From Perkinsus olseni (Eukaryota; Perkinsozoa; Perkinsida; Perkinsidae): a DNA stretch of 41,292 nt. Where the stretch lies: NCBI GenBank assembly GCA_013115135.1, contig JABANP010000469.1, positions 1-41,292 on the forward strand, in the 5' to 3' direction. Shown here in pieces: positions 9,135 to 24,100 of the stretch. Each line of letters begins with the position of its first letter. Positions within the stretch are counted from its first letter, which is position 1. Below the pieces are notes generated by a model that searched no databases, had not been told where the DNA came from, and worked only from the letters and a program-made list of their open reading frames with translations. The translations under genes were made by a program, and so were the position numbers.

Positions 9135-12100
9135 GTAGGTCATGAATGAGCTGCTCGACCTCGCATACATCCTTACGATGCTCCATTGGCTGCCCCAGCG
9201 GAGTTCCCAGGCTCTCGTGCGAGCAGCCGCAGTTTTTGCTAGATATTCTTGTGAATCGGACGACGCGACAACTGGCTCGATTTTTGAGTTCAAGCGGCTT
9301 CAGGTCCGAGTCGACCCCATCCCGACGGGCTCACCAACGGCTTGCCGAATATATCGAGACGACTGCGCTGGAGGAGGCACTTTTACGATGATTCTAGATG
9401 CGACTTGTGGAAATACTGTCACCTCCACCGGTCTCGCTGCTGATGCTAACTGCCGTTATTACTGCCAGGGCACTGCCTCTAGCGGCAGTGTCACCGGTGA
9501 CGCGTCTGATATTGTGACCTACGCGGCCGCTGGCTCGCCGGTTTGGACGGTTCAGAATACGGTGTTCACCAAGTACGATTATGACTGCGTGAAGCTGTCC
9601 TGGTCGGCACCGGACCCTCAAGGGTCGCCAATCACATGCTACTCGGTGACCAGGGACATGAACGCTGATGGCAACTTCGTCACCGTACAACCCTGCGTGC
9701 CGAACCCGAACCTTTACTCCCAAGTATTCTGTGGTCTATCTAGCCCAATATCATATCGCTTTAGAGTGTACGCCACCAATAGAGTTGGCACGAGCAATAC
9801 TCCTTCTGAGGTCACGGTCATGCTGAAGAACATGTTCGCCGTACCTGGAAGTGTCGTCACCTCCTATGCAAGTGCAGTGCAGGCTGGAATCAGTCATCAG
9901 GTAAGCTCCCTCGCTGGGTCGCTCGAGGAGAGCGTCATCGTCCTCGTGCGGGTAGTCGTACCGCTTCGAAATATACTACTCGGCCGTCTTGCTACTGACG
10001 TTGTTTTTGTGAGCCTCGGATGGGCTTGAGGCATGAGGGAAGGTGATCTAGCGACTCGCTGTGCAGGTGGTCGTACAAGCGGTCGATCCGCTGTCCGGCG
10101 CTAACGAGCTCAGCGGCTTCTCGGGCACGCAGTACGGAAGTCGAATTTTTGTGCTGAGGTTATTGAATCCAAGCAAGCTGGATGAGATTACCAGTACGAT
10201 CGAAGTAGGTTGATGTGGGGTGCTCGGGTTGAACCGGCGACCTCTCGCTCGTCAGGTGCCGTTAGTCCCTGGCGATACCCATTACACCACCGCGTCCAAT
10301 CCCATTCCTGTTGGTATGGCCCCAATCACCGCGTCGAGTGCCGACAGTGGTAACGGTCAATACAGCATTTACTACAGGCCGACAGTCGCTGGACAGTACT
10401 ACGCCTGCCGCGGGGCTCGTCTACTCCTGATCTCAGCGTTGTTTTAGATATACTATGGTCATCAGGACTCTCGAGCAAGGTGGGCTACAAGCGCAGTATT
10501 GGGACAATCAGTGGTTCTATGGTCTGCCGCATGAGACGAAGCAGCAACCGGACATGGTAGGTCGAGGTCACCCGCCGAATGCCAGGGTCAACCTTAGATA
10601 CTAGATTGGGAGAGGGGTGATATCACTGGGAATGCAGCAGATTTTGTCACGGCTCGATGGACGGGTTTCATCCGAGCGGAGTTTTCTGAAGAGTACACCT
10701 TTTATGTCGATGCGGATGACCACGCAAGGTGAGATGCAGCCGAGAAATACTCTGAAAACGAGCGGTGCGCGCGTCGTTCATCGGGTTATCGAAGTTGCGC
10801 TTACCGGCTGATAGTAAGGGGCGAGAACAGCGTCCTAGTGTGTACGAATCGAAAGATTTTCACGTCTCTGAAAGAGGGCTAGCTGCGGAGGCCGCCACGT
10901 TCGGCTTGTGGCCCCGTCGTATCGGTACGCCGTTGCCAGAACAGCATCACTGTTTTTCAGGTTATGGATCGATGATGTGCTTCTCTTCGACAAGTGGGAC
11001 ATCTGCTGTGGGGGCTTCTGGGGCAGGGCTGTCCTCTCCACCGGCGTCTATCATTACATTAAGCTGGAGTACCGCGAGCTCACCGGCCAAGCCCACCTCA
11101 AGCTCTACTGGAGCTCCTTCTCTCAAGTCAAGGAGCCTATCCCGGCGTCGAGGATGTACCGAGCGCCGGCCATCAGCGGAATGCCTCTGTCCATCGACGT
11201 CACGGTCGGCAATCTCCTCCCCCAGAACTGCCTTGCTTATGGTCATCAGCTCACTCAAAGCTCTGCGGGGCTGCCTAGCGTCTTTTATATTCAAGCTAAA
11301 GACACTGAGGGAAACAACATGACCGATTCTAATGGTGCTGTCTTCGTCGTGCAGTTGGCCACCAGTGGGAGTACCGTTTCGGTGGTTTCAACCCCACTTA
11401 ATGAGTCCATCGGGCTGTATGCTGTCCACTACCTGCTCACCAAAGCCGGCACCTACACAGTCACTATCAAGTCCAGTAACGTGGACATTTCCAACTCGGG
11501 AGCTTCCCTCGACGTATCGCCGGGGCCTCCAGCAGCGTCCACAACGGTCGTCACAGATGGCCTGGCCGGTGCGATAGACTTCATGGCTGGGGTGCCAAAG
11601 GTTCTGCGGGTGACGGTGAAGGACGTTTATGGCAACGTCGTTGAGCGATCTCAGGAGGGGTCTTTCAATTTGAGTTTGAACCTTGAGTGGAGGAACTACT
11701 CCCTCACGAGCTCCCTCGCCCTGCTGGACGATTCGGCACAGCTCACAGCCGACTTTGGTCGCTACTTTGAGCTTACTCTGCCAGCCCAGCCAACCGAGAT
11801 CTCGGGCATCTATGATCTCACCTTCACCGGGTTGCGGTCGGGCAACAACAGGCTTTACATCAGATTGAACGGCGAACACATACTGGGGTCTCCATTCGAC
11901 ATCGTAGGAGAAGCCAACTCGGCATCACCGTTCGGCCCGGCGAGTGTGCTGCAGTCAGTGGACCCGCCGAGTACAGTCCGGGCGGGGGTGTCTAGCAGCG
12001 TCAGGATGCAGCTCAGGGATGCCTACGGGAACATCATAACACAGCCCAGGGCAGGGGTGAGTGGAAGGGAAATAATTCCGTTGTGTTTTCTTCGCGTAAA

Positions 12101-15100
12101 GATCTGCGGAATGTACGACTTTCTCGAATTTTGTCGAAGTTGAGTAGATCGCCCTGTTCGTCCTCTGTAGACATTTTCTGACACCTCTAGCTTTGCATCG
12201 TATTCATGTTCAGGTGGAGGTGTCCGTCTCCATCGGCCCGGAGCCCTACGACACTGGCCTCTGTCTCCACGAGCTCTCGGGTGCTTATCACTGCATCGTC
12301 ACCCCTCGGAAGGCCGGCACCGGCAGATTCCTTTCCGTTCGGGTCGACAAAATCGACGTTTCTCGACACCAAGCGCTCAACACGAGCGCTGAGCTTGTCC
12401 AAGGGCCGTTCCAGATCGACGTGCTCCCTGGCAGCGTAGATCCTAAGAACTGCGAGCTGTTTAACGTGAAGGAGACGTACGTTGCTGGGAAGTACGAGCC
12501 AGCACTGCTGGTTCTGAGGGATAACTACACTAATAATCTGCTCAACGGAACCGCCAATGTGGTAGCCACGCTCAACGGTCAGAGCCTCAACTCGAGCTCG
12601 AATCATAACGGTACCTATACGGTCATGCTGGGGTCGCCCACGGCTGGGCGCAGAGTACTGCTGACGGTTACTGTGAATGGTCATGCGATAAAGAATTCGG
12701 CCAACTTGACGGTGGAGGGGGTAGACGTCGTTGCTGCGACTGTCAATCAGAACGGCACTCGCTGTGACATTCCGGCTTCGTACGTGGCTGGGGAGTGGGT
12801 GTCCTGGAAGTGCTACCCAAGGGACTACTGGAACAACCCTATTAACGAGACTGATGTACATCTCATCGCGGAGTACTCTCCTGTCTTCGCTAACACGACT
12901 GCTGCTCTTCGCTTCAATGGCACCTATGAAAGTACGAAGTCGGGAGACTACGTCTTCAATACGAGCTTACAGGTGGTAGGCTCGTATAGCACTGTGGTGT
13001 ACGTAGGACAGCCTGGGGGACTGGTCGGCGAGTATTTCCGCACGCCTGGGCTGCAGTCATTGGTCGCTCTCACCAGCGACCGTCGGCACAGCAACGCCCC
13101 GGTGTTCTCCTATACGAGACAGGAGGTCGTTGACTTGTCCTGGGAGGCTGTCGCGCCGTTCGAGGGAATGCATCGGGACTTCTGGAGCGCTCGGTGGACT
13201 GGGTGGATACTACCTAACGCGACTGGTACGTACAAGATCTATGTTGATGCCGACCACGCTGTGAGGCTCACGGTCAACCACAAGGCTTTAGTAGAGAAGT
13301 GGGAGCTGCGTGATATCGACGGCCGGGTAATCTATGCTTCAGGAAATATTTTTCTCACACAGAACGAGCCCGTCCCGGTGGAGCTGCTATATCGTCATAC
13401 GACGAGCAGTGCGTTCGTCACGCTGTCGTGGTCCGGGGTGGACTTTCCCAAGCATCCAATACCTGGCAAGTACCTTCTGGCGCCCCTCAACGCCCTGGCC
13501 TCGGACCAACGTACCGTCGATGTCTCCACCGGTCTGACATGGTCCAACAGTACTGCTAGTGGCGTCGCCCTGTCACAAATGAGTGCGGGGATGGTCAACA
13601 CTTTCACTCTGCAGACTGTTGACAAGTTCGGTAACACGAGGTCCGCCGCAGACAACCCGGCACAGGGGGACTGTTGGAATGCTACTGTTGGTGGTGGACT
13701 GGACACCTGCCGCCTCCGAGCTTTTCTGGAGGAGACCGGAACCAGTGAGAATTTTGTATACGGCAACTTCTCGTATACGGCTGGAGGGCGGTATATGGTT
13801 GCGATTTATCCGAGGAAAGCTGGTCGATGGAATTTGCGAGTACAGGTTTGGGTCGACAGACGGAGCTGGCAAGATGTAGGCGACTCGCCGTTCACTGTGG
13901 TCGTGTCTCCTAACAGCGTGGTGGGCTCCAACACGCTCATTGAGGGTTCAGCTCAGAACGAATCTTTTGCTGGACGACAAGCATGCTTCAACGTCACCAT
14001 GCGAGACAACGTCCTTAATAACGTGTACGGTATCCTGGCGGAGGGTGCTCAGGACGTCGAGGACGACCCACCGACGACCAATCTGGGCTCCATGACCAAG
14101 TACTGGGGGCTGGGCAAGTGGCAGTACTGCTACGTCCAGACCACGGCACAGGTGTGGACGGGGCTGACAGTGCGAGTGAGAGGGACCAATATCCCTCTGA
14201 GCATCACTGTGAGGGCCGCCCCGATCGAGCCAGGATCGAAGCTCAGCTACGACTTCAACAAGAACTTGTTTTTGCACGGTACGTCATCCAACAGCTTGAC
14301 TAAAGTGCAAGCGAATGTGTCGTATAATATCACTTTGACGGCCCGGGACGAGTACACCAACATCGTTACCGGCGACCCGACCATTGATGTCGCTTGCTTC
14401 GCTGAAGGGCCGCAGAGGCTGAGCTTGAACGTGACGTCGAGAGTGGACGTCCACGGGCTGATCCCGAGGCGAGAGCAGCTGTTCGTCCATCATGCGGGAG
14501 ACAACGTTTGGCAATTGGAGTCCAAGTATCCACAGAGTGGCAGCTGGCAAGTCCGGTGTGAGGTGGCCAAGCAGGGAGGCCTGAACGCTAAGTATTGGCC
14601 GACTCGAGGTTGGGCCGGACATCCTACGGGAGAGTTTGTGGAACCGTTGATGTGTCTTGACTGGGGCCAGGGCACGGTGGGGCCCTCACAGAGAGCTGAT
14701 AATGTGAGCATGCAGTGGGATGGCTACCTGCGAGTGGACTATGCGTGTAATTATACGCTGCACGCTGAGGTCGACGAAGCGGCCTACATCTGGCTGGGAG
14801 ACCGTCTCGTTTTACAGGCAGACAGTGCGGGAGACTACGAGGTTTCCCAGATAGCCATGGTACCGGGGAGGATGTCTCCGATCCAGATTACGTATTGGGA
14901 TGGCGATGGAATCGCCAGATTTTGCCTCATGTGGAGCTGTCCGGCTCGCGGTGTGTCGAAGCACGTGATACCCAGGAATAATCTCTTCCACTCTGGCTTG
15001 GAACTGGATACTCTCAACCCTAGTGGGGTGGTCACGGTCTATAAACCGCCAGATCCGGTCAGCGTCTTCTACAGGGCCAGCCCGTTCAGCACCAGTGCCG

Positions 15101-18100
15101 CCACGCTTGTTTGGGAGCCGCCCTACGATGATGGCAATGACGCTATTGTGAGCTACAAGCTGGAGCGAAAGAAGGACGTTGGTGGTACCTGGACGACTCT
15201 GAGCTCGTCTCTGGCGGCCAGTACGTACACCTATGTCCAGACCTCTCTGGACAATGACGTGCCGTACTCCTACCGGCTCACTGCGTCCAGTACTGTGGTG
15301 GGCTTGGCCCGCGAAATCACGGTATTTCCTTGCACGTTGCCTGATACGCCGCAGCCGCCAGTTCTCACCGCGGCCTCGAGCGTGGATCCAACTGGAAGCT
15401 TCACCTTCTCACTGGTGCCACCGATAACCACTGCCTGTGGCTCGACTACGTTGCCGCCGACTCTGGGGTACACGCTGGCCTGGAATGATGGCATGGGGAG
15501 TGCTGTCCTGAGGAACTCCGTTACTCAAGCCACCAGCGTTAATCCGTCTGTCGTGCACATCAGCAACTTGACCTACGGGAGGGTCTATAAGATCTCTCAG
15601 AGTTGGTACACTCGGGTTGGCCACTCGGCGCTCTCGAACGTCTCGGAGTTCCGCTGCTGTGATTGGGTCAAACCGGGCCCGGTGTCGAACGTCCAGCGAG
15701 ATTTTTCGGTCACACAAGCTCGAGACAAGATCGCTATAAAATGGGACCCTCCCACGGAGGTCGGCAGCACCTCCCTGGTGCGCTACAGGGTCTATTATTC
15801 TCCCGGCAGCTACGAGAGCTACGCGGACACTGCCAACGCGGGCATCACAACACTGACGTTATTCGGGCCGTTCGTTGAGGTAGACTCTCCCAATGACATC
15901 TGGCGGTTCCAGGTGGTGGCTATGAACGCGGCGGGTGAGGGGCCGAGAAGTACTCGTATCACACTGCTGGCGGCGGACCCTCCGAACGCTCCTGTGGCGG
16001 CGGAGGGAGGCTGGGTGATGAGCAGCTCTAATACGAGCATAGTTCTGAAGTGGCGGGCTCCCGTTGATAGCATTGTATCTGGGTATAAGGTGTGGGTCAA
16101 TAGTGGAAACAATACGCCTGTGGACAAGCTGGTCTCTGATGGTCGGAACAGAAGCTCGGTGCTGAGCTTCGAGTACGCTCCGACTCGGGCGGATGGGCGG
16201 ACCTCGGCCTTGACCTCGGGTGATCTGTACACGTTCCACGTTCAAGCGGTGAATCAGGCCGGCGACGGCGTGATGTCCGAAGATATCCTGGCCTACGCTG
16301 CGAGCAGGCCAGGGAGGCCGGGACGACCTCGACAAGGCACTGGCAACACCACTGTGAACTTCATTACGGTGGAGTGGGACGCTGCCGATGATGGTGGGAA
16401 GTCCAGCAACTTGCGCTACACGCTGGAGCGATCACAAATGGGAGGCGCCTGGAGTACGGTGATGACTGATATCACCACTCTGACCTATACTGATGTGGTG
16501 AACATACGGCCATACGAAGTGTACCGATACCGTCTTTTCGCGGAAAACGACGTAACGGTGGGGGCGGTCCTTTACAGTCAGGAGAACGACCTCATGGCCA
16601 GCCCGCCCAATGCGGCACCGATTGCGTCGTTTGTGGGCAGTAGCGAGAACTCTATCTCGATTTCGTGGGCGACGCCGAGCTCTCCACCGACTGTGACAGG
16701 CTATAAGGTTTATGTCAACTTCAGACTCGCGTACGATGGCACCGGTAATCCCGCCACGCTCTGGTATACGCTGACCGGCTGTACGCTCGGCGAGTGGTAC
16801 GACCTGCGTGTTACAGCGCTGTCTGCTGCTGGCGAGAGCGACCAGTCGTCAACGTGCTGTGTGAAGCCTTGTGGGAGACGACCTTACAGGCCCGACCCTC
16901 CTGAGCTCGCTAGCAGCAACTTGACGGCCATCACGCTGAGATGGTCACCACCGGCGGACTCGGGCGGACTGCCATTAACGGGTTATGTGGTGCAGCGGGC
17001 GCCTGCCGGCTCCTCGGTATTCACGACCATCGCGGCCATGTTCGCGAATATTTTGGAATACACCGACGCAGCAGGGGTGGTGGCCAGCACTGGATATCGA
17101 TATCGGGTGTACGCGAGGAACGCGGTCAATGATCTCACGACCTGCGACACGCACGAGTATACTGATTGCGACGGAGACGCCTCGGGCCATCGCACTCTGT
17201 ACGCGTGTGCGGTGCCTAGCCCCCCTAGTAACATCTCGAGAGTCTCGCCGGCCTGGAGTCCGACGGTGATCGGCATCAGCTGGTTCCCGATACTCAACCT
17301 GGTGGATAGTGGTGGATGTGTTATCACTGGGTATCGGGTTTACGCTAATGATGGCTTGGACGGCCTGCCGCTGGAGATGGTGTATGATGGGAGAACCAGA
17401 GCCAACGTCCTCGAGTATAATCTGACAGGTGAGACGGGTAGAAGTCGGCTGGTGTCATGGCGTTCTCTTCTGTTGAAGCGAAGTCTCGTGCCTGGAGCGT
17501 GTGTTCATTCAGGTCTGACCCCCGGACGCTACTACTGGATAGCCGTAGCTGCGATCACAGTGGCGGGGGAGGGGGCGAAGACCTCTCGAGTGGCCCTCTA
17601 TGCAGGGGTCCCTCACGGAAAGCCCGGTAGGCTGCTAGGGACGGATACGAAGTCTTGCATGCATCGTACGCAGCCTTGCGGCCCATGACTTGTCTCGGGC
17701 CGGTACCGACCTTAGCTATTCCCTCGATCGTGCTTACGGTTACGATGGTGTGGTATCATCAGGTCGGCCCGAGTACAAGTACGACAGCGGCAGCCCGTAC
17801 ATCGAGATAGCATTGAAGTGGACCCCGCCGACTACGGCAGACTCGGGTCCCATAGTGATGTGGGAGCTGGAGCACGACAACGGTGACGCGACGGCCAGTA
17901 GCCTCTCAGTCAGCATCAAGTCCTGCAGCGTCCTTGGTAAGTCGGGCTCCGACCGTACGTTGGGGAGAACCCGAGGGTGCCACTGTTCCATCAGGAGTGG
18001 TCCATAGGGTGATGGTCGTCACGCTTTCTCTTCTTTGCTGCCACCGAGGTTGCCAGTCCTGTTATCGTGTTAGATCCATCTTACGTCATCCACAGCCTCA

Positions 18101-21100
18101 CGCCTAGTAAATACTACCGCGTCCGAGTCCGAGCCCACGGTCCCTGCCCACAGAACACCACCCTGGCCAGCTACCCTTGTCCACTGGCCTGCACTACCCC
18201 CGGCCAATGGTCCGATATCGAGACCTTCGTCACGGGCAGCCTCCCTGGAGATTTTACGATTCAGGCTGAGGACCACCTCAGGACGGCTACGAGCGTGACC
18301 ATTGTCTGGAGCCTCTGTAAGTGACCGTGTCGTCGAGGAAGTGAAGGGAACGGGGTTTTCGATCAACCTCAGTATTCTTTCATCAACCTGATACGTAAAC
18401 TGGTATGTCATAATGATATCTACAGATAAGTTGATTCACAATTTCGAACGGAATGCTCCTGGAATCTTCCGATGGATGCATCGAGTACCTTGCAGTACCT
18501 GGTACATTGCGTGACGTCTCTCTGCTCTGAGGGTGCCACCGCCGGTGGGGGGCTTGCACTCCGGTGAACAATAAAGTTAGAAATTCTTTCAGGTAGATGA
18601 GATTTGTATTTCTCTCCGTAGCTAGAGTCTCTATTATCTACTGTATTCTGTATATGTTACCCGGTACTGACGCTTAGTTCATTGGTCGCGGGTAGTGGGA
18701 GCGATCCTTTGGTCAGGTACTACGGCCAGTACCGCAACATGCGTATCTTCGGCCGAGCTACCTCTGATAGGGTTCACAGCGTTCAGGGATGATTGTAACG
18801 GCGGTGATGTTACCACGCCCGTCAACACGGCAGTAGCGTCTACGGCAACCAGCTACGCCTTTACTGGCCTGCCAACGGGTGCCAGGTACGACTGGGGTCT
18901 TGACCAATAATGCTCTGCAAAGCTCGGGCTATCGCTCTCAGGTGTGGCTTCCGCATCGCCGCCAACAACAGTCGAGGGGGCAAGCTCAGTACTAACACCA
19001 TCTATCGAACCATCGTCGGCCCACCCGCCGCTCCGCCGGCGCCAACTAGGAGTACGGGTGGTGAACGCTGGGCCTCGTGCATGGCTCTTCTTCAGAAAAC
19101 TCGTCGATGAGCTTCATCCACCTGAACACGTTCGTTCCCCTTGACAACGGTGGCGCGTCGATCCGCTACCTTCGAGTGTATCGGGACGACCCTCCAACTA
19201 CCTCGTCCATCTCTGTGCTCATCGCTGAGCTCAGCAGTCCCTACCTGTTCGACTTCAAGGACCTTTCTGTGTCGACTGGCAAGCTCTATCGCTACCAGAC
19301 TATCGCGGTCAACAGCGAAGGGGTGGAATCGCCCCGGTCGCCTGTCGCCACTTTGGTGGCCGCCAGCCCGCCGAGCCAGCCGGCATCAGTCAGGGTGGTG
19401 TATCGAAGCCGTACCGCCTTACACGTTGTATGGGAGCAACCTCAAGATAATGGTGGTAACGACCTATTTAAATTTACCCTGTATATGGACAGCGGACGAG
19501 GGGGCAATAGGCTGCCTGTTTTCGAAGGCCCGGCCACCCACAGAGAGTTCGACGGTCTTGAGCCGGGCCTGAGGTATACGTTCCAAGTCAGCGCCACTAA
19601 CATAGCTGGAGAGAGCCCGCTCAGCGACATGGCCACGTTTCGGACTGTTGCTGACCCTGGCCCCCCTGGCAAGCCGTTCGTCGTGTCTACGGACTGCGGC
19701 GCGGAGACGATCGAGATCGGCTGGGCCCCTCCAGAGGATGACGGCGGGTGCGAGGTAGAGAAGTACGCGGTGTATGAGTATTCTACTGAGCTGGTGGAGC
19801 TCACGGGGTCGGTAAACACGGCCTTGGCCTCGTCGTATACCATCACCGGGAGGAACTGCACTGCCGCCGGAGGGCCATGGCTGTTCACGGCTCGAGCTAA
19901 GAATTGCGAGGGGTGGTCGAGCGACAGCCACGCCCTGTATACTCGCAATGCCGATCTGCCTGGTCGCGTGGGTGGCCTCGGCGGAGAGACTGTGGACAAC
20001 CAGAGCATTCGCTATACTTGGGATGCACTCAACTCGACCGTCGCTGGCATCGGCAGTCAGGCCACTGATGTCTTCCGCGGCTACGAGCTGTGGGGCGATG
20101 ATGGTTTGGGAGGGCCCTTTGCCTTGGTCTATGATGGCCTCAATAAGCCCAATACGAGGTACTACCTCAGGACTGGGCTCGCGCTCGGGAGGACGTACAG
20201 GGCCTACGTGCTGGGGGTCAACATCATCGGCAAGTCCTCAGCGGAGGTGGGCAACAGGACGGTCCATTACACGCTGATGGCTTACCAGCCTTCACCGCCA
20301 GTTAACGTCAGTGCTGTCTACTATAGCGATACCTGTGTCGCTGTGACGTGGGACCCGAGCAGCGATGATGGCGGTAGTCCGATAAATTACTACCAGCTTC
20401 ACCACGCTCCAGAGCCGCTGTACGTTTCGTGGACGGACGCCTCGATGGTCTATGGCGCCAACTGGCTCAACACGACCGTCTGTGGCCTGTCCGAGGGGGT
20501 CACCTACCAGTTCCGCGTCAGGGCCGTCAATTTTGTTAACATTACTGGCCAGTGGAGTGCTCTGGTGTCGCATGTTGTGGGCAAGCCTCCGACCGCTGCG
20601 CCACAAAATTTACGAAGGAGGTCCTCGACTGTGGACAGCATCGTGTGGGAGTGGGACGCCTTGTCGGGTCTGTACTACGGTGGTGCAAGTACGGTGTCAT
20701 ACCAACTTTTTGTCAACAATGGTTACAATGATGAACCTACCCTAGTCTTCGATGGCTCATCCGTCCCCAATGTCAGGACCTTCAACACCACAGGCTTGCT
20801 GTGTGGTCAGGTGTACGACGCCCAGGTGGCAGCTCAGAGCTCGATCGGCCTCGGCCCCAAAAGCGCCATCGTGTCAGTGCAGCTGGCCATACCGCCAGGC
20901 CCTCCACAGAGGATGGTGGTGGTCAGCAGCTCCACTGATGAAATCGTAGTGGCCTGGGAGGTCCCTGCGGACACTGGCTGCTCTGTAGTGGAGCATTATA
21001 AGGTCGAAAGGGACTGCGGCAGCGGCTTTTCCGTCCTTAACTCCTCCTGGCCTCTCTTGTCGTATAACGATACTGCCGTGCCGACTACATCGGGCTCACA

Positions 21101-24100
21101 GTGTGTCTATCGTGTAGCGGCTCGGAACCGGGCCCTGGCTGAGTGGAGTCCCTACGGTGCCTACGTCAGCGGCTATACGGCCACTGTGGCTGGCGCTCCG
21201 ACGGGCCTGGAGGTCTTCGCGACCAGCAGGTCAACCTGCAGTCTCAGGTGGTCCGTGCCTGTTACCGACGGGGGTGCCACCGTCATCAACTACGACGTTT
21301 ACATTGATGATGGCCGGGGTGGCAGCTTCGGCCGAGCGAGGTTCGAGTCCGCCCTATCTACTACTCTAACGGGGCTGACCCAGGGCTGGAGCTACCGTAT
21401 CAAGGTTGCCGCTGTGAATGCTGTGGGGACGGGCAACTTCACGATACCTGTGTCCTGCATGGCCGCTGATACGGCAGGCCCTCCGAGGGATGTGAGAGCA
21501 TCCAGTGACGGTGAAGGGATGATGGTGGTTGAGTGGGACGAGCCCGCCGACGATGGCGGGTCGTATTTGCTCGGATATAGAGTAATCGTGAACGACACTT
21601 GTACGGTGTACAGTAGCATAGTGGAAGCTGGCACCACAGTGGCCACGTTGCCCTGCCAAACGGGCGTAGCATACTCGCTGACTGCGGGGGCCTACACGCA
21701 GGCTGGATGGGGCGCCAACTCCTCGGCTGTCGCCTTCGTCTGCGTCCAGCCACCTGCTGCTCCGACAGGCCTCGATCTCAAGTATAACGTGGAGACGAGC
21801 GCACTGGACGTGAGGGACCTCCGCAGTCGTGGGAAGATGAGCCTGAGCTGGGACGAGGCTGCTGGTGCCAGCTCCTATAGGCTGTACATTGACGATGGCA
21901 GCAGGGGTGGGGAGTTCGCTCTGGCCTACCAGGGCACAGGGCTGAGCTACACCGCGACCGGCCTACTGGATGGCAACTACTACAGGTGGAAGGTTGGGGC
22001 GGACAATGGCGGAGGACAGGGAACCAACTCGAGTGCCTTCACAGCGCTGATGAGGTGTGTGCCGGCCAGCCCATCGGCGGCACCGAGCAAGACTGCTGGC
22101 AGCCCGTGGACGCTAGATGTAGGTGATGGTTGGTTCTACGAGTTGGTGATGCATTTGGGTGCCCTACCGCTGGCCCTTGGCGATTTTCGACTGTCCTGAT
22201 TTAAAACAATTTGCGTGTAATGTTTCAGATAAGCTGGCCGGCGGCCAGTGATGACTGTGGGTCTGCTGTGCTCGGCTACAGGGTCTACCGAGACGGTCAG
22301 CTGGTCTATCCCATCAGCAACGCCTTCCAGGCTTCTCCAGTATTTGTGGGTGAGTAGTCAATGATGCCGTCGCTGGGGATCGAACCTGGGTGCATCGCTG
22401 TAGGTCTGACGAGCTCTCATACCTTCACCGTGGAACTTACCCCAGCCGAGGACGGCTACGTGTGGTTGCAGCTGACTACAGCAGCCCACAGCACACAGAC
22501 GGCCTTCGATGTCGTCTATGGACGCAACAAGCACCCAGCTTGGCCGCAGGTGGGGGTCCCTTCGCCGCTGCCTTGGTCGTTCCTGAAGCGACTATTCTCA
22601 GGAGGCCTGTCGGGAAGCCAAAAGGCAAGTGTCCGGCGGGCAAGTCACTCGGGTCACAGTCCACCAGTGCGAGATGAGGCCGGGACAGCAGTACTTCGTC
22701 CATGTCTACCTGGAGGGTCTCAATGGTGGTGATGGCGATGGAGCTCTGTGGTCTGGCAGTCCAGTGCCTCTGACGAGGATATCTAGCTACTTCTGGGAGG
22801 ACCCCAGAGTGATCGGCGCGACCACGGATAGTGTGGAGGTCCGATTCGGCGGCAGTGCTGGCAATGGCAAGGCTTGGTTGCAGGTGAGACATCGTGGGGG
22901 AATGTTTAAAGCACGCGCGTGCCAAACCAGCACAACACTCTTTTCTTGGAGTCTGTTTGACATCAAAATTGTTTTCTAATTTTTCGTCGGCGTTATTACT
23001 ATGACAATACTGATCGCTGGCGGTTGAGGAAAGTAGCCAACTTGGTCCGTAGACGCTTGTTTGTGTAGGAAACACAACTCAAATGTCTTTCCTTCAGGTG
23101 GTGTCCGAGGCTTATGTGGCTGAGGTCAACGCTACTGCTGTGAAGGTCGGGTACAGACGCCACGGCCAGTGTGGGACTACCACGGAGGGCCTATGGGTCG
23201 TCCAGAATGTGACCACCAGGAACCTCACCAACTGCAACTTCAACGGCTCCGCAACCTACGTGCTCTTCGTCTACATCGAGGACGCCTTGGGCCGCAATGA
23301 TGGTAGTCTGAGTGCTCCTCTCAAGTTCACAGTGCCGCCTAGTAACGCCTTCCAGAGTAGCCGATACCGCAGTCCGAGGGTGTACTCAACCCCGCAATGG
23401 AACCTGGTGCAGCTGGCCTTTACACCGGCCTTTACGGGAAGATATTGGGTCTCGGTCGTAGAGGGTGGAAGTGTTGGTACCATCAGGAGGGTGGATGGTG
23501 TAAAGGTGTTGCAAGGGTCCCTCTGTGGGCTGTCCGGCCGACCTGTCAACGCGGACGAGGATGTGATTGTAACGCTGAGGACCTGTGGCTTGTCGCCAGG
23601 AGTGGCCTACTGGGCGGTGGTGTACGTGGAGGACGGCCGAGGCTATGGTGACGGGACTTTGTCCGAGCCGCTGGCCCTTCGTACTGCCCCTCACAACACG
23701 CCCAACTTCTTCCTGGCCAACCCCAACATTATCAACTTCCCCACGGTCGGTCGAGTGGAGCTCAATCACACGGTGGCAGCCAGTGGTCGATTGTGGGCTG
23801 CTGTGGTCCCTGAGGAATCTTCGGCGTGCGTGTCTTTGGGGCAGCTGAAGAGGCAAGAGCTCAGCCCACAGGAGCCGGTAGAATGCGGGGTAGCTGGGCA
23901 GGCGGTGACTGGTGCCACGGCCAGTGTTCTCTCGATCACGGGTTGCTCATTGGCTCGTAGTGGTCGCTATGCGGCCTTCGTTTACGTCGAGGACTCCCTC
24001 GGCCTCGGTGACGGTACCGTGTCACCATTTGTCACCTTCGGCCTCGGACCTTCCAACACCTTCGTCTCCTTGCCCTACCTCCACAACCCTCCCACGGAGC

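Noticed and set aside
12187..12861. A 224-codon minus-strand frame opposite the filamin region, and similar long antisense frames at 26383-27210, 33111-33872 and 29365-29991
   Set aside because: They are mirror images of codon bias in the real sense exons, carry no domain, signal peptide or splice-consistent partner, and start and stop arbitrarily.
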